The translations under genes were made by a program, and so were the position numbers. From Nitriliruptoraceae bacterium (GTDB lineage Bacteria > Actinomycetota > Nitriliruptoria > Nitriliruptorales > Nitriliruptoraceae): a stretch of DNA of 8,879 nucleotides. The stretch is from NCBI GenBank assembly GCA_007125475.1, contig SLDB01000318.1:1-8879 (forward strand), read 5' to 3'. A model generated the notes under the pieces. It did no database searches and was not told the origin of the DNA. It was given only the letters and a program-made list of their open reading frames with translations. Numbering within the stretch: the first letter of the stretch is position 1; every line of letters begins with the position of its first letter. This document shows, piece after piece, positions 1-6,840 of the stretch.

Positions 1-2
1 CT

Positions 3-788
3 AGCGTCGTCGGCCGGGCCTCGGCCGAGCCGCTGCGGCGGCTGACCAGTGTCCTGGCGGCGACCTCGGTCGTGGGCGCCGGCTGGGTGGCGTACCTCGT
101 CGCAGCAGACATCGTGCGTCTCGGTGACGCCGATGTCGCGGCGACGGTCGCGGTCACGGTGTGGATCGTCGCGCTCGGGGTGTTCCTGGCACGCCCCCGA
201 CCGCTGGGCCAGCTGGTGCTGCTGGCCGCGACGGCCGCGCTCGTCGGTGCGGCGCTGGCGCGACCGGCGATCACCCCGTCGCCCGCCTGGGTCGGGGTGG
301 CGTACTGGGGCCTGGGTGTGGTCTGGCTCCTCCTGGGCCTCGGAGGCCGGCTGGCGCACCGCGGGGTCGCGGTGATCGCCGGTGCTGTCGTGGCGGTGCT
401 GTCGCTGCAGGTCGCGTCGTTCGGGGAGGCCCGGACGTGGCTGCTGATGCTGGGTGTGGCGACCGCCGTCGGCCTCGTCGCGTTGTCGCTATCGGGAGGC
501 GAGCCGGGTGCGCTGGCGGTGGGCTCGGTGGCGACGTTCGCGTTCGTGCCACAGGTCACGTTCGAGGTGTTCGGTGACGCGATCGGTGCGCCGGCGACCC
601 TCCTCGTCGCCGGGATCCTCCTCGTCGTCACGGCGGTCGTGATCTCCCGCCTGCGCCGTGGGGCCGAGGACGCCGGTGGGGCGCCGGGCCCGCCCCGCTC
701 GGAGGACGGCGACCCTGACGGTGCGCCGGAGCCGGACCGTTCGGGGGCGGCCGGGCCCGGCCACCACCGGCCGAGTGAAGCGCCATGA
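3..788 (+). CDS. Multi-pass membrane protein of unknown function, 3' part only
   Basis: The frame is open to the left edge of the window, so the true start is probably upstream; the GTG at 72 is internal to hydrophobic coding sequence. The visible 261 residues hold about eight hydrophobic segments, numbered from the edge: 15-38, 45-64, 69-87, 97-115, 121-140, 144-163, 168-187 and 197-216. A basic stop-transfer (SRLRRG) follows, then a hydrophilic tail of about 45 residues rich in Pro, Gly, Asp and Glu. The last part, with FGDAIGAP before the final helix, vaguely recalls actinobacterial DUF2157-like membrane proteins, but I do not recognise the family with confidence. No catalytic motif is visible. 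The stop codon overlaps the next start in ATGA, so the two proteins are probably translationally coupled and may work together at the membrane. Confidence 0.8.
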   Translation, partial: SVVGRASAEPLRRLTSVLAATSVVGAGWVAYLVAADIVRLGDADVAATVAVTVWIVALGVFLARPRPLGQLVLLAATAALVGAALARPAITPSPAWVGVAYWGLGVVWLLLGLGGRLAHRGVAVIAGAVVAVLSLQVASFGEARTWLLMLGVATAVGLVALSLSGGEPGALAVGSVATFAFVPQVTFEVFGDAIGAPATLLVAGILLVVTAVVISRLRRGAEDAGGAPGPPRSEDGDPDGAPEPDRSGAAGPGHHRPSEAP

Positions 789-1453
789 GCGGGGAACTCC
801 GGGGCGCCGGCGGTGGCACGGCGTACGTCGTCGCGGCGGGGGTCGTGGCCGTCGTCGTCGTGGTCCTCGTGGTGGTGTTCGGCGTCGAGCGCCCACCGGA
901 GCTGCCTTCGGTCGGGGACGAGCCCGCCGAGCCCGTGCCGTCGGCGGGCGTGGCGTGGATGAGCTGGTCCTCGGACGGAGCGTGTGTGCACACGCTCACC
1001 CCCGACGGCGCCCGGCGCGAGGTCTGGTGTGATCGTGGGGGTGGCGAACTGCTGGCGTGGCGCGATGACGGGACGTTCCTCATCGAGCGCTTCAACGGCG
1101 GGGAGCGCCGCATCCACGTCGTCGATCCCGCGACGGGTGAGGTGTCCCGACGTGGTGGCGACGCCGGTGCGGACCCGTCGGATGCCGAATGGGTGTGGTT
1201 CGACACCTCACACACCGATGGAGATCTCGTCGTGCGCCTCGAGGGAGACGAGGTGTGGCGTGTGCCAGCGGGTGCGTCGTACCGCGTCGACGACGGTGTG
1301 GCGTCACCGGACGGCGCATGGATCGCGGCCCGGGACTCGGCCGACCGGATCCTGCTCATCGCGCGTGACCGGTCGTCGCCGGTCCGAGTATGGACCTCGG
1401 CGGCCGACGGCGCCTCCACGTTGGTGTGGCAGACCGCCGCGGACGGCGGCTGA
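785..1453 (+). CDS. Small membrane-anchored protein with beta-propeller-like repeats
   Basis: This is a 222-residue hypothetical protein. The ATG at 785 overlaps the previous stop by 4 bp. After a short N-terminus comes one hydrophobic helix (about residues 13-33, mostly Val/Ala), then a Pro/Glu-rich linker (37-53), so the rest is probably outside the membrane. The soluble part has WD40/TolB-like strand repeats with W-x-x-DG or SPDG turns: about residues 57-82 (WSSDG), 89-121 (AWRDDG, then DPATGEV), 133-168 and 171-211 (GVASPDGAW). It ends at LVWQTAADGG, which looks like the opening of another blade. That gives roughly four blades, fewer than a usual closed propeller. The only two cysteines, C67 and C82, could form a disulfide. 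The binding partner is unknown; the overlap makes the upstream membrane protein the obvious candidate. Confidence 0.75.
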   Translation: MSGELRGAGGGTAYVVAAGVVAVVVVVLVVVFGVERPPELPSVGDEPAEPVPSAGVAWMSWSSDGACVHTLTPDGARREVWCDRGGGELLAWRDDGTFLIERFNGGERRIHVVDPATGEVSRRGGDAGADPSDAEWVWFDTSHTDGDLVVRLEGDEVWRVPAGASYRVDDGVASPDGAWIAARDSADRILLIARDRSSPVRVWTSAADGASTLVWQTAADGG

Positions 1454-1565
1454 GCGGACATGCCGGCTGCACCGGTGCATCGACGCCGCCGGTGGGGACC
1501 ACCGGGTCCCGCCGCGACGTGGCTACGCTCGGCCGGCCCCCGAGTCACGAGGCAGGGACCCGTCG
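1454..1565 (+). promoter_or_regulatory. valS upstream region with palindrome and hairpin
   Basis: This 112-bp gap holds a perfect 12-bp palindrome, TGCACCGGTGCA (1468-1479), and a 6-bp stem GGGACC/GGTCCC (1495-1500 with 1505-1510, loop ACCG). A TACGCT hexamer at 1524-1529 fits the -10 pattern TAnnnT, but no good -35 is visible 16-18 nt upstream. The valS ribosome binding site is CAGGG at 1553-1557, 8 nt before the ATG. The gap is too short for a T-box leader. Any promoter or operator role is inferred. Confidence 0.3.
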
Positions 1566-4202
1566 ATGAGCGACCTGACGAAGGCGTACGACCCGGCCGC
1601 CGTCGAGGCGGAGCTCTACGACGACTGGATGCGGGCGGGGCTGTTCCACGCCGAGCCGGACGACGACGGCGAGCCGTTCTCGATCGTGATCCCACCGCCG
1701 AACGTCACCGGGTCGCTGCACGTCGGCCACGCCCTGGACAACACCATCCAGGACGTGATCATCCGGCGCGAACGGATGCGCGGACGCAACGCCGTGTGGG
1801 TCCCCGGGACCGACCACGCCGGGATCGCGACCCAGAACGTCGTCGAGCGCGCACTGGCGGCGGAGGGAACCGACCGGCACCAGCTCGGCCGAGAGGCGTT
1901 CCTCGAACGGGTGTGGCGGTTCAAGGAGGAGTCGGGCGGGGTGATCCTGCAACAGCTCACCAAGCTCGGCGCCTCCTGTGACTGGGATCGCGAGGCGTTC
2001 ACCTTCGACGCGCCCCGTTCGCGTGCCGTCCGTGAGGTCTTCGTCTCCCTGTACGAGCAGGGCCTGATCTACCGCGGCAACCGGCTGATCAACTGGTGCC
2101 CGCGGTGCAGCACGGCGCTGTCGGAGATCGAGGTCGACCACGAGGAGGTCACCGGGGAGCTGGTGCGGTTCACGTACCCCTTCGCCGACCGCGAGGGAGG
2201 GATCGAGGTGGCGACGACCCGTGCGGAGACGATGCTCGGCGACTCGGCGATCGCGGTCCACCCCGAGGACGCCCGGTACCGCGACCACGTCGGCCGGAGG
2301 GTGCGTCACCCGTTCCAGGACCGCGTGTTCGAGGTCGTCGCCGACCCCTACGTCGACCCCGAGTTCGGGTCCGGCGCCGTGAAGATCACCCCGGCCCATG
2401 ACCCCAACGACCACGAGATCGGGTTGCGGCACGACCTCGACGTCATCGACATCATGGATGACGACGCGATCCTCACGGACGTCGTCGGGGAGCGCTTCAC
2501 CGGGCTCGATCGCTTCGTGGCCCGACGCGAGGTGAAGGCGGCCCTCGACGAGGCGGGCCTGCTGGTGGCGGTGGAGCCGCACGAGCACGCGGTCGGTCAC
2601 TGCTCGCGGTGTGCCACGGTGGTCGAGCCCCGGTTGTCGCTGCAGTGGTTCGTGACGATGCGGCCCCTGGCCGAGCGTGCGGCCGACGCCGTCCGTGATG
2701 GGCGGGTGAGGTTCGTCCCGGCCAGCCGGACGACGTCGTTCCTCGAGTGGCTCGACAACCTCCACGACTGGTGCATCTCCCGGCAGATCTGGTGGGGTCA
2801 CCGCATCCCGGCGTGGTACGGCCCCGACGGTGAGATCCGCGTCAGTCGTGAGGACGTCGACGAGCCCGGGTGGGAACAGGATGAGGACGTCCTCGACACG
2901 TGGTTCTCCTCCCAGCTGTGGCCGTTCACGGTGTTCGGCTGGGAGCACCCCGGCAGCGACACGCCCGAGCTCGCCGCGTGGTACCCGACCTCGACCCTGG
3001 TCACCGGCTACGACATCAACACCTTCTGGGTGAGCCGCATGCTGATGATCGGGTTGTGGTTCACCGACGACGTCCCGTTCCGGGTGGTGCACAACCACGG
3101 TCTGGTCCGCGACGCCCACGGCAAGAAGATGTCGAAGTCGTTCGGCAACGTCATCGACCCCCTCGACCTGGTGGCGAAGTACGGCGCCGACGCGACCCGG
3201 CTGGCACTGTTGCGCTCGGCCGCCCCCGGGACCGACGTCCCGCTCGCCGAGGAGTGGGTCGAGGGGGCACGCAGGTTCGCGAACAAGCTCTGGAACGTGG
3301 CGGGGTTCGCGCTCGCGAACCTCGCCGGCGTCCGGCCGGGGCCGCTGCCGGCGCGCGCGGAGCTTGCGCTGGAGGACCGGTGGATCCTGTCTCGGCTCGC
3401 CGCGGTGCACCGTGACGTCGAGGCCGCCTACCAGGGCTACGACTGGCCGGTGGTCACCCGCGGGCTGTACCACTTCGTGTGGGACGAGCTCGCCGACTGG
3501 TACCTCGAGGCCGTCAAGCCGCGGATCTACGGGGACGACGACGTCGCCGCCGACGTCGCACGTCGGGTCCTGGCGGTCGTCCTCGATGACACGCTGCGGT
3601 TGCTCCACCCGGTGATGCCGTTCGTCACCGAGTCGTTGTGGCGCCGCCTCACCGGCGCCGGCGGTGGTCGGGAGTCACTGATGGTGGCGGCGTGGCCCGA
3701 GCCGCGTGAAGGCGACGTCGATGACCTCAGCGAGGCGGCGTTCGCCGAGCTCAGGAGCCTGGTCACGGAGGTGAACCGGTTCCGCTCCCAGAACCACGTC
3801 GCCCCCTCGAAGCGGTTCGAGATCGCCGTCGTCGGTGATGAGGACGGCGTCGTGGCCCGCCACACCGCGCTGGTCGCCTCGTTGGCGACGTTGTCGGGGG
3901 TCCGGGTCGTCGACGAGGCCGTCGAGGCGCCCGGGGTCTCCACGATCGTGTACGCCGGAGGCCAGGCGCAGGTCGACCTCGCCGGTCTCATCGACGTCGA
4001 GGCCGAGCTCTCGCGGCTGGATCGGGAGCTGACACGCGCCCGTGACGACCTCGCCAAGGTGGAGGGGAAGCTCGCGAACGACGGCTTCGTCACCCGGGCA
4101 CCGGCCGACGTCGTCGAACGTGAACGCACCCGCCGACAGGAGCTCGGAGCGGTGCTCTCCCAGCTCGAGGAGCGGATCGAGGCGCTGCGCACGTTGCGCT
4201 GA
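1566..4202 (+). CDS. valS: Valyl-tRNA synthetase
   Basis: This cytoplasmic class I aminoacyl-tRNA synthetase charges tRNA-Val with valine and hydrolyses mischarged Thr-tRNA. The 878 residues match the bacterial family (about 860-950). The start is the ATG at 1566, with CAGGG 8 nt upstream and the typical N-terminus (KAYDPAAVE). The HIGH-type motif follows PPPNVTGSL as HVGH at residues 52-55. The CP1 editing domain includes TTRAETMLGD (217-226) and AHDPND (277-282). Two CxxC pairs (C178/C181 and C346/C349) may bind zinc. The ISRQIWWGHRIPAW block and KMSKS (521-525) complete the catalytic core. An anticodon-binding domain follows, then the ValRS-specific C-terminal coiled-coil arm from about residue 808, rich in Glu, Arg and Leu. 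No key motif is missing. In-frame codons upstream of 1566 overlap the previous gene in another frame and are non-coding. Confidence 0.99.
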   Translation: MSDLTKAYDPAAVEAELYDDWMRAGLFHAEPDDDGEPFSIVIPPPNVTGSLHVGHALDNTIQDVIIRRERMRGRNAVWVPGTDHAGIATQNVVERALAAEGTDRHQLGREAFLERVWRFKEESGGVILQQLTKLGASCDWDREAFTFDAPRSRAVREVFVSLYEQGLIYRGNRLINWCPRCSTALSEIEVDHEEVTGELVRFTYPFADREGGIEVATTRAETMLGDSAIAVHPEDARYRDHVGRRVRHPFQDRVFEVVADPYVDPEFGSGAVKITPAHDPNDHEIGLRHDLDVIDIMDDDAILTDVVGERFTGLDRFVARREVKAALDEAGLLVAVEPHEHAVGHCSRCATVVEPRLSLQWFVTMRPLAERAADAVRDGRVRFVPASRTTSFLEWLDNLHDWCISRQIWWGHRIPAWYGPDGEIRVSREDVDEPGWEQDEDVLDTWFSSQLWPFTVFGWEHPGSDTPELAAWYPTSTLVTGYDINTFWVSRMLMIGLWFTDDVPFRVVHNHGLVRDAHGKKMSKSFGNVIDPLDLVAKYGADATRLALLRSAAPGTDVPLAEEWVEGARRFANKLWNVAGFALANLAGVRPGPLPARAELALEDRWILSRLAAVHRDVEAAYQGYDWPVVTRGLYHFVWDELADWYLEAVKPRIYGDDDVAADVARRVLAVVLDDTLRLLHPVMPFVTESLWRRLTGAGGGRESLMVAAWPEPREGDVDDLSEAAFAELRSLVTEVNRFRSQNHVAPSKRFEIAVVGDEDGVVARHTALVASLATLSGVRVVDEAVEAPGVSTIVYAGGQAQVDLAGLIDVEAELSRLDRELTRARDDLAKVEGKLANDGFVTRAPADVVERERTRRQELGAVLSQLEERIEALRTLR

Positions 4203-4316
4203 GGCCGTCGAGCCCCGCCGCGGCGCTGGCGGTCCGTACCGTTGGCAGCGGCGGCGACCACTACCTACGCTACCGTAACTTCACGCCCTGCCGGGGTACC
4301 GCGCGAAAGGAACACC
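4203..4316 (+). promoter_or_regulatory. Candidate promoter and operator for the desaturase gene
   Basis: This gap between valS and the desaturase holds TTGGCA (4242-4247), then 18 nt, then TACGCT (4266-4271), a good match to sigma-70-type -35 and -10 elements. A dyad TACG-CTAC-CGTA (4266-4277) overlaps the -10 exactly where a repressor would block RNA polymerase. With flanks it reads ACCTACG-CTAC-CGTAACT, so symmetry beyond the core is imperfect. TetR-type repressors often control fatty-acid and desaturase genes through short dyads, but none is encoded here. A possible stem CCGCC/GGCGG (4215-4219 with 4228-4232) lies just after valS. The ribosome binding site AAAGGA (4306-4311) is less GC-rich than its surroundings and sits 5 nt before the GTG. 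Confidence 0.45.
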
Positions 4317-5243
4317 GTGTCGGCCCGACGCCGCACCGACCGTGAGCTCCTCGCCGAGCTCGAACCGGTCGCCGACCAGCAGTTGCGGACCCACGAGCGG
4401 ATCGCCGAGGAGTGGTTCCCACACGACTACATCCCGTACTCGCTCGGGCGCGACTTCGACACCGATCCGTGGACGCCGGACCAGTCCCGCCTCGAGGGGG
4501 TCGCCCAGGTCGCGTTCGAGGTCAACCTGATGACCGAGGACAACCTCCCCTCCTACCACCGGGAGATCCACGCGATGTTCGGGCACGGCGACGGTGCGTG
4601 GATCAACTGGGTCCATCGCTGGACCGCCGAGGAGGGACGTCACTCGATCGTGTTGCGCGACTACCTGGTGGTCACGCGGGCGTTGGACCCCTACGAGCTC
4701 GAACGTGCCCGGATGGCCCAGGTCATGCAGGGCTACGATCACGAGAGCCGGGGGACGCTGTGGGGGATGGCCTACGTCGCGTTCCAGGAGCTGGCCACCC
4801 GGATCAGCCACCGCAACACCGGTCAGTACTCCCAGGACCCGGTCGCCGACCGCATCATGGCCCGGATCGCCCGCGACGAGAACCTGCACATGCGCTTCTA
4901 CCGCGACATGGTGCAGGCGGCGATGCGCATCGACCCGTCGTCGGCGATCGAAGCGATCGCCGACGAGGTCATCGGATTCGAGATGCCCGGGGCCGGGATG
5001 CGCCAGTTCCTGCGCAAGTCGGCGATGATCGCGAACGCCGGGATCTACGACCTGAGGATCCACCACGACGAGGTCGTCCAGCCGTTGCTGCGGTACTGGG
5101 ACGTGTTCGGCGTCGAGGGGCTCGACGAACGGGCCGAGCGTCGCCGCGAGGACCTCGCGACGTTCCTCGCCGGACTCGACGCCCAGGCGGCGCGGTTCGA
5201 GGACAAGCGTGCCGCCCGGCGCGACCGGCGCGCCCGGGCGTGA
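4317..5243 (+). CDS. Acyl-ACP desaturase (di-iron, FA_desaturase_2 family)
   Basis: This soluble enzyme is predicted to insert a cis double bond into acyl chains on acyl carrier protein, using O2 and electrons from a ferredoxin-type donor. That would supply unsaturated fatty acids for membrane lipids. The start is the GTG at 4317, supported by AAAGGA 5 nt upstream. It gives 308 residues, near the size of actinobacterial DesA-type proteins; an earlier in-frame ATG at 4242 would translate the promoter region. All six expected di-iron ligands can be placed by motif: E74 (TEDNLP), E106 and H109 (EEGRH), E158 (FQELA before ISHRNTG), and E188 and H191 (DENLH). The conserved EWFPHDYIPYSLGRDF block lies near the N-terminus. 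There are no membrane helices, unlike membrane-bound desaturases. The double-bond position and exact substrate cannot be read from the sequence. A hairpin follows the stop closely. Confidence 0.95.
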   Translation: MSARRRTDRELLAELEPVADQQLRTHERIAEEWFPHDYIPYSLGRDFDTDPWTPDQSRLEGVAQVAFEVNLMTEDNLPSYHREIHAMFGHGDGAWINWVHRWTAEEGRHSIVLRDYLVVTRALDPYELERARMAQVMQGYDHESRGTLWGMAYVAFQELATRISHRNTGQYSQDPVADRIMARIARDENLHMRFYRDMVQAAMRIDPSSAIEAIADEVIGFEMPGAGMRQFLRKSAMIANAGIYDLRIHHDEVVQPLLRYWDVFGVEGLDERAERRREDLATFLAGLDAQAARFEDKRAARRDRRARA

Positions 5244-5245
5244 CC

Positions 5246-5265
5246 CGACCGGGGTCCGCCGGTCG
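5246..5265 (+). terminator. Hairpin just after the desaturase stop
   Basis: CGACCGG (5246-5252) and CCGGTCG (5259-5265) form a perfect 7-bp stem with a 6-nt loop, starting 3 bp after the stop codon. There is no T-run, so it is not a classical intrinsic terminator; it may attenuate transcription or protect the mRNA 3' end. The rest of this 83-bp gap to folC holds only a weak GTGCC/GGCAC pair (5276-5280 with 5306-5310) and the folC ribosome binding site AGGAG (5316-5320). Confidence 0.35.
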
Positions 5266-5326
5266 CACCCCACACGTGCCGGCCGGGAGCCGAGATCCGC
5301 CCCGTGGCACCAGGCAGGAGCCCACG

Positions 5327-6766
5327 ATGCCGAACGTCGAGGCCTACGAACGCGCCCGCGACGGGCTCGAGCGCCGCGGTCCGGGGAGGATGGTGCCGGA
5401 CCTGGCCCGGATCACCCGGCTCGCAGAGCTCCTCGGTGACCCCCAGCGGGGACTGCCATCGGTGCACGTCACCGGCACCAACGGCAAGGGATCGGTGGTC
5501 CGCATGGTCGGTGCGCTGTGCTCGGCCGCCGGGATCACGGCTGGGACGTACACCTCCCCGCACCTGCAGAGCGTGCGGGAGCGCTTCGGCGTGGCGGGGC
5601 GGTCGATCTCGCCGGCGCGGTTCGCCGAGGTCTACGACGAGGTGGCGGTCCTCGCCGACCTCGTCGACGAAGAGTCGCGTCGACGCGACGGCGCCGGAGC
5701 CGACCAGGTGACCTACTTCGAGTTCCTCACCGCGATGGCGTACTGGTGGTTCGCCGACACCCCGGTGGACGTCGCGGTCGTCGAAGTCGGGATGGGGGGG
5801 CGTTGGGACGCGACGAACCTGCTCCGAGGTGACGTGGCCGTCATCAACGCGGTCGCCGTCGACCACCCGCAGCTGGGCGCCGATCCGGCCGAGATCGCCG
5901 GCGAGAAGGTGGGGATCGTGAAGGCCGGGACCCACGTGGTCTCGGCGCCGCAGACCCCCGAGGTGACCGACGTCGTACGCAGGACCGCGGACACGGTCGG
6001 GGCGTCGGCGGTGTGGACCGTCGGGGCCGACGTCGCCGTCGTGTCCCGGTCGGTCGCGATCGGTGGCCAACTGCTGGCGCTGCGCGTGGGTGACCGCGTC
6101 GTCGATGACGTCCTCCTCCCGTTGTTCGGGGCCCACCAGGCCGAGAACGCCGCGCTGGCGTTGGGAGCGTTCGCCGCCCTCACCGGGGCGGCGTTCGACG
6201 ACATGGAGGACGACGTCATCCGTCACGGTCTGCAGGCGGTGGTCGTCCCGGGGCGGATGGAGATCGTCCACCGTGAGCCGACGGTCCTCCTCGACGGGGC
6301 ACACAACCCCCACGCCGCCGCGGCGCTGGCGGCTGCGGTCGAGGAATCCTTCGGGTTCCGTGAGCTCGTCCTCGTCGTCGCCTGTCTCGAGGGCAAGGAT
6401 CTCACCGGGATCCTCACGGCGCTGCGCGGGGCGGCCTCCCACGTCGTGGTGACCACGGTGCCCTCACCGCGTGCCGTGCCGGTGACCACGCTCCACGACG
6501 CCGCCGTCGCGGTCTGGGAGGGGACCGGTGTCGCCGTCGAGGCCGCCGCCGACCTCGACGAGGCGGTCGACCTCGCCCTCGGGATCGCCGCGGAGGGCGA
6601 CGGGGTCCTCGTCACCGGGTCGTTGCACACCGTCGGCGCCGCCCGGCAGCGGTTCCTCCCCGTCGACGACGTCGCCGACGACGACGCCGTCGTCGTCGAG
6701 CCGGCCGACGAACCCGACGAGGCGTTCGACCCCCTCGGTGAGGTCGGGCTCGACGGCGACGAGTGA
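5327..6766 (+). CDS. folC: Bifunctional folylpolyglutamate synthase / dihydrofolate synthase
   Basis: This cytoplasmic Mur-ligase-like enzyme joins glutamate to dihydropteroate and extends the polyglutamate tail of folates, using ATP. The start is the ATG at 5327, 6 nt after AGGAG. The product is 479 residues. The P-loop GTNGKGS is at 50-56, followed by TYTSPHLQSVRERF. VVEVGMGGRWDATN marks the ATP and metal-binding region. The signature DHxxxLG...EKAGI appears as DHPQLGADPAEIAGEKVGIVK from residue 179, one residue shorter between DH and LG than usual. The C-terminal domain motif DGAHNP is at 323-328. After the usual end (TGSLHTVG) there is an acidic tail of about 35 residues from about 445, rich in Asp and Glu, beyond what the fold needs. 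The valS-folC neighbourhood is widespread; here a desaturase gene separates them. Longer in-frame extension to 4412 only shadows the desaturase. Confidence 0.97.
   Translation: MPNVEAYERARDGLERRGPGRMVPDLARITRLAELLGDPQRGLPSVHVTGTNGKGSVVRMVGALCSAAGITAGTYTSPHLQSVRERFGVAGRSISPARFAEVYDEVAVLADLVDEESRRRDGAGADQVTYFEFLTAMAYWWFADTPVDVAVVEVGMGGRWDATNLLRGDVAVINAVAVDHPQLGADPAEIAGEKVGIVKAGTHVVSAPQTPEVTDVVRRTADTVGASAVWTVGADVAVVSRSVAIGGQLLALRVGDRVVDDVLLPLFGAHQAENAALALGAFAALTGAAFDDMEDDVIRHGLQAVVVPGRMEIVHREPTVLLDGAHNPHAAAALAAAVEESFGFRELVLVVACLEGKDLTGILTALRGAASHVVVTTVPSPRAVPVTTLHDAAVAVWEGTGVAVEAAADLDEAVDLALGIAAEGDGVLVTGSLHTVGAARQRFLPVDDVADDDAVVVEPADEPDEAFDPLGEVGLDGDE
6676..6698 (+). repeat. Strong inverted repeat inside the folC 3' end
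   Basis: CGACGACGACG (6676-6686) and CGTCGTCGTCG (6688-6698) are perfect inverted arms separated by one base. In RNA this can form a 10-bp stem with a 3-nt loop. It arises where the acidic tail encodes Asp-Asp-Asp-Ala-Val-Val-Val, about 70 bp before the stop codon. It may be only a consequence of GAC/GTC codon use. Confidence 0.6.
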
Positions 6767-6793
6767 CCGGCACGGTTTGCCCGGGACCTGGCG

Positions 6794-6815
6794 AGCGGGC
6801 AGGCTCCCGCCCGCT
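6794..6815 (+). terminator. GC-rich hairpin between folC and ndk
   Basis: AGCGGGC (6794-6800) and GCCCGCT (6809-6815) make a 7-bp stem with an 8-nt loop, 27 bp after the folC stop. There is no T-run. It may mark the end of the folC transcript. A weak promoter-like pair, TTGCCC (6777-6782) with CAGGCT 17 nt later (6800-6805), overlaps it, so the role is uncertain. Confidence 0.3.
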
Positions 6816-6840
6816 GCCTCGACGGCCGTGATCCGAGGCG

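Noticed and set aside
72..788. GTG at 72 as the start of the first membrane protein
   Set aside because: The frame stays open to the window edge, and the GTG lies inside a hydrophobic segment without a clear ribosome binding site, so the gene probably begins upstream.
1491..1520. Possible T-box-like element (GGTGG...ACC...CCGCG) before valS
   Set aside because: The leader is only 112 nt, there is no recognisable stem I or specifier loop, and no terminator with a U-tract; the match is to GC-rich words only.
984..1565. Upstream in-frame extension of valS
   Set aside because: It overlaps the propeller-like gene in another frame and has Arg/Ser-rich nonsense composition; ValRS starts normally at 1566 with a ribosome binding site.
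628..1695. Minus-strand open frame of 355 codons opposite the membrane/propeller pair
   Set aside because: The translation is Arg/Ser/Thr/Pro-rich without motifs, and it spans two genes and a gap on the other strand; it is a composition shadow.
1545..3608. Long minus-strand open frame of 687 codons opposite valS
   Set aside because: It is antisense to a certain valS gene, its translation is low-complexity with Asp/Val/Arg/Gly bias, and it shows no domain. High G+C makes long antisense open frames common.
5045..6442. Minus-strand open frame of 465 codons opposite folC
   Set aside because: It is antisense to folC and part of the desaturase gene, with no recognisable motif.
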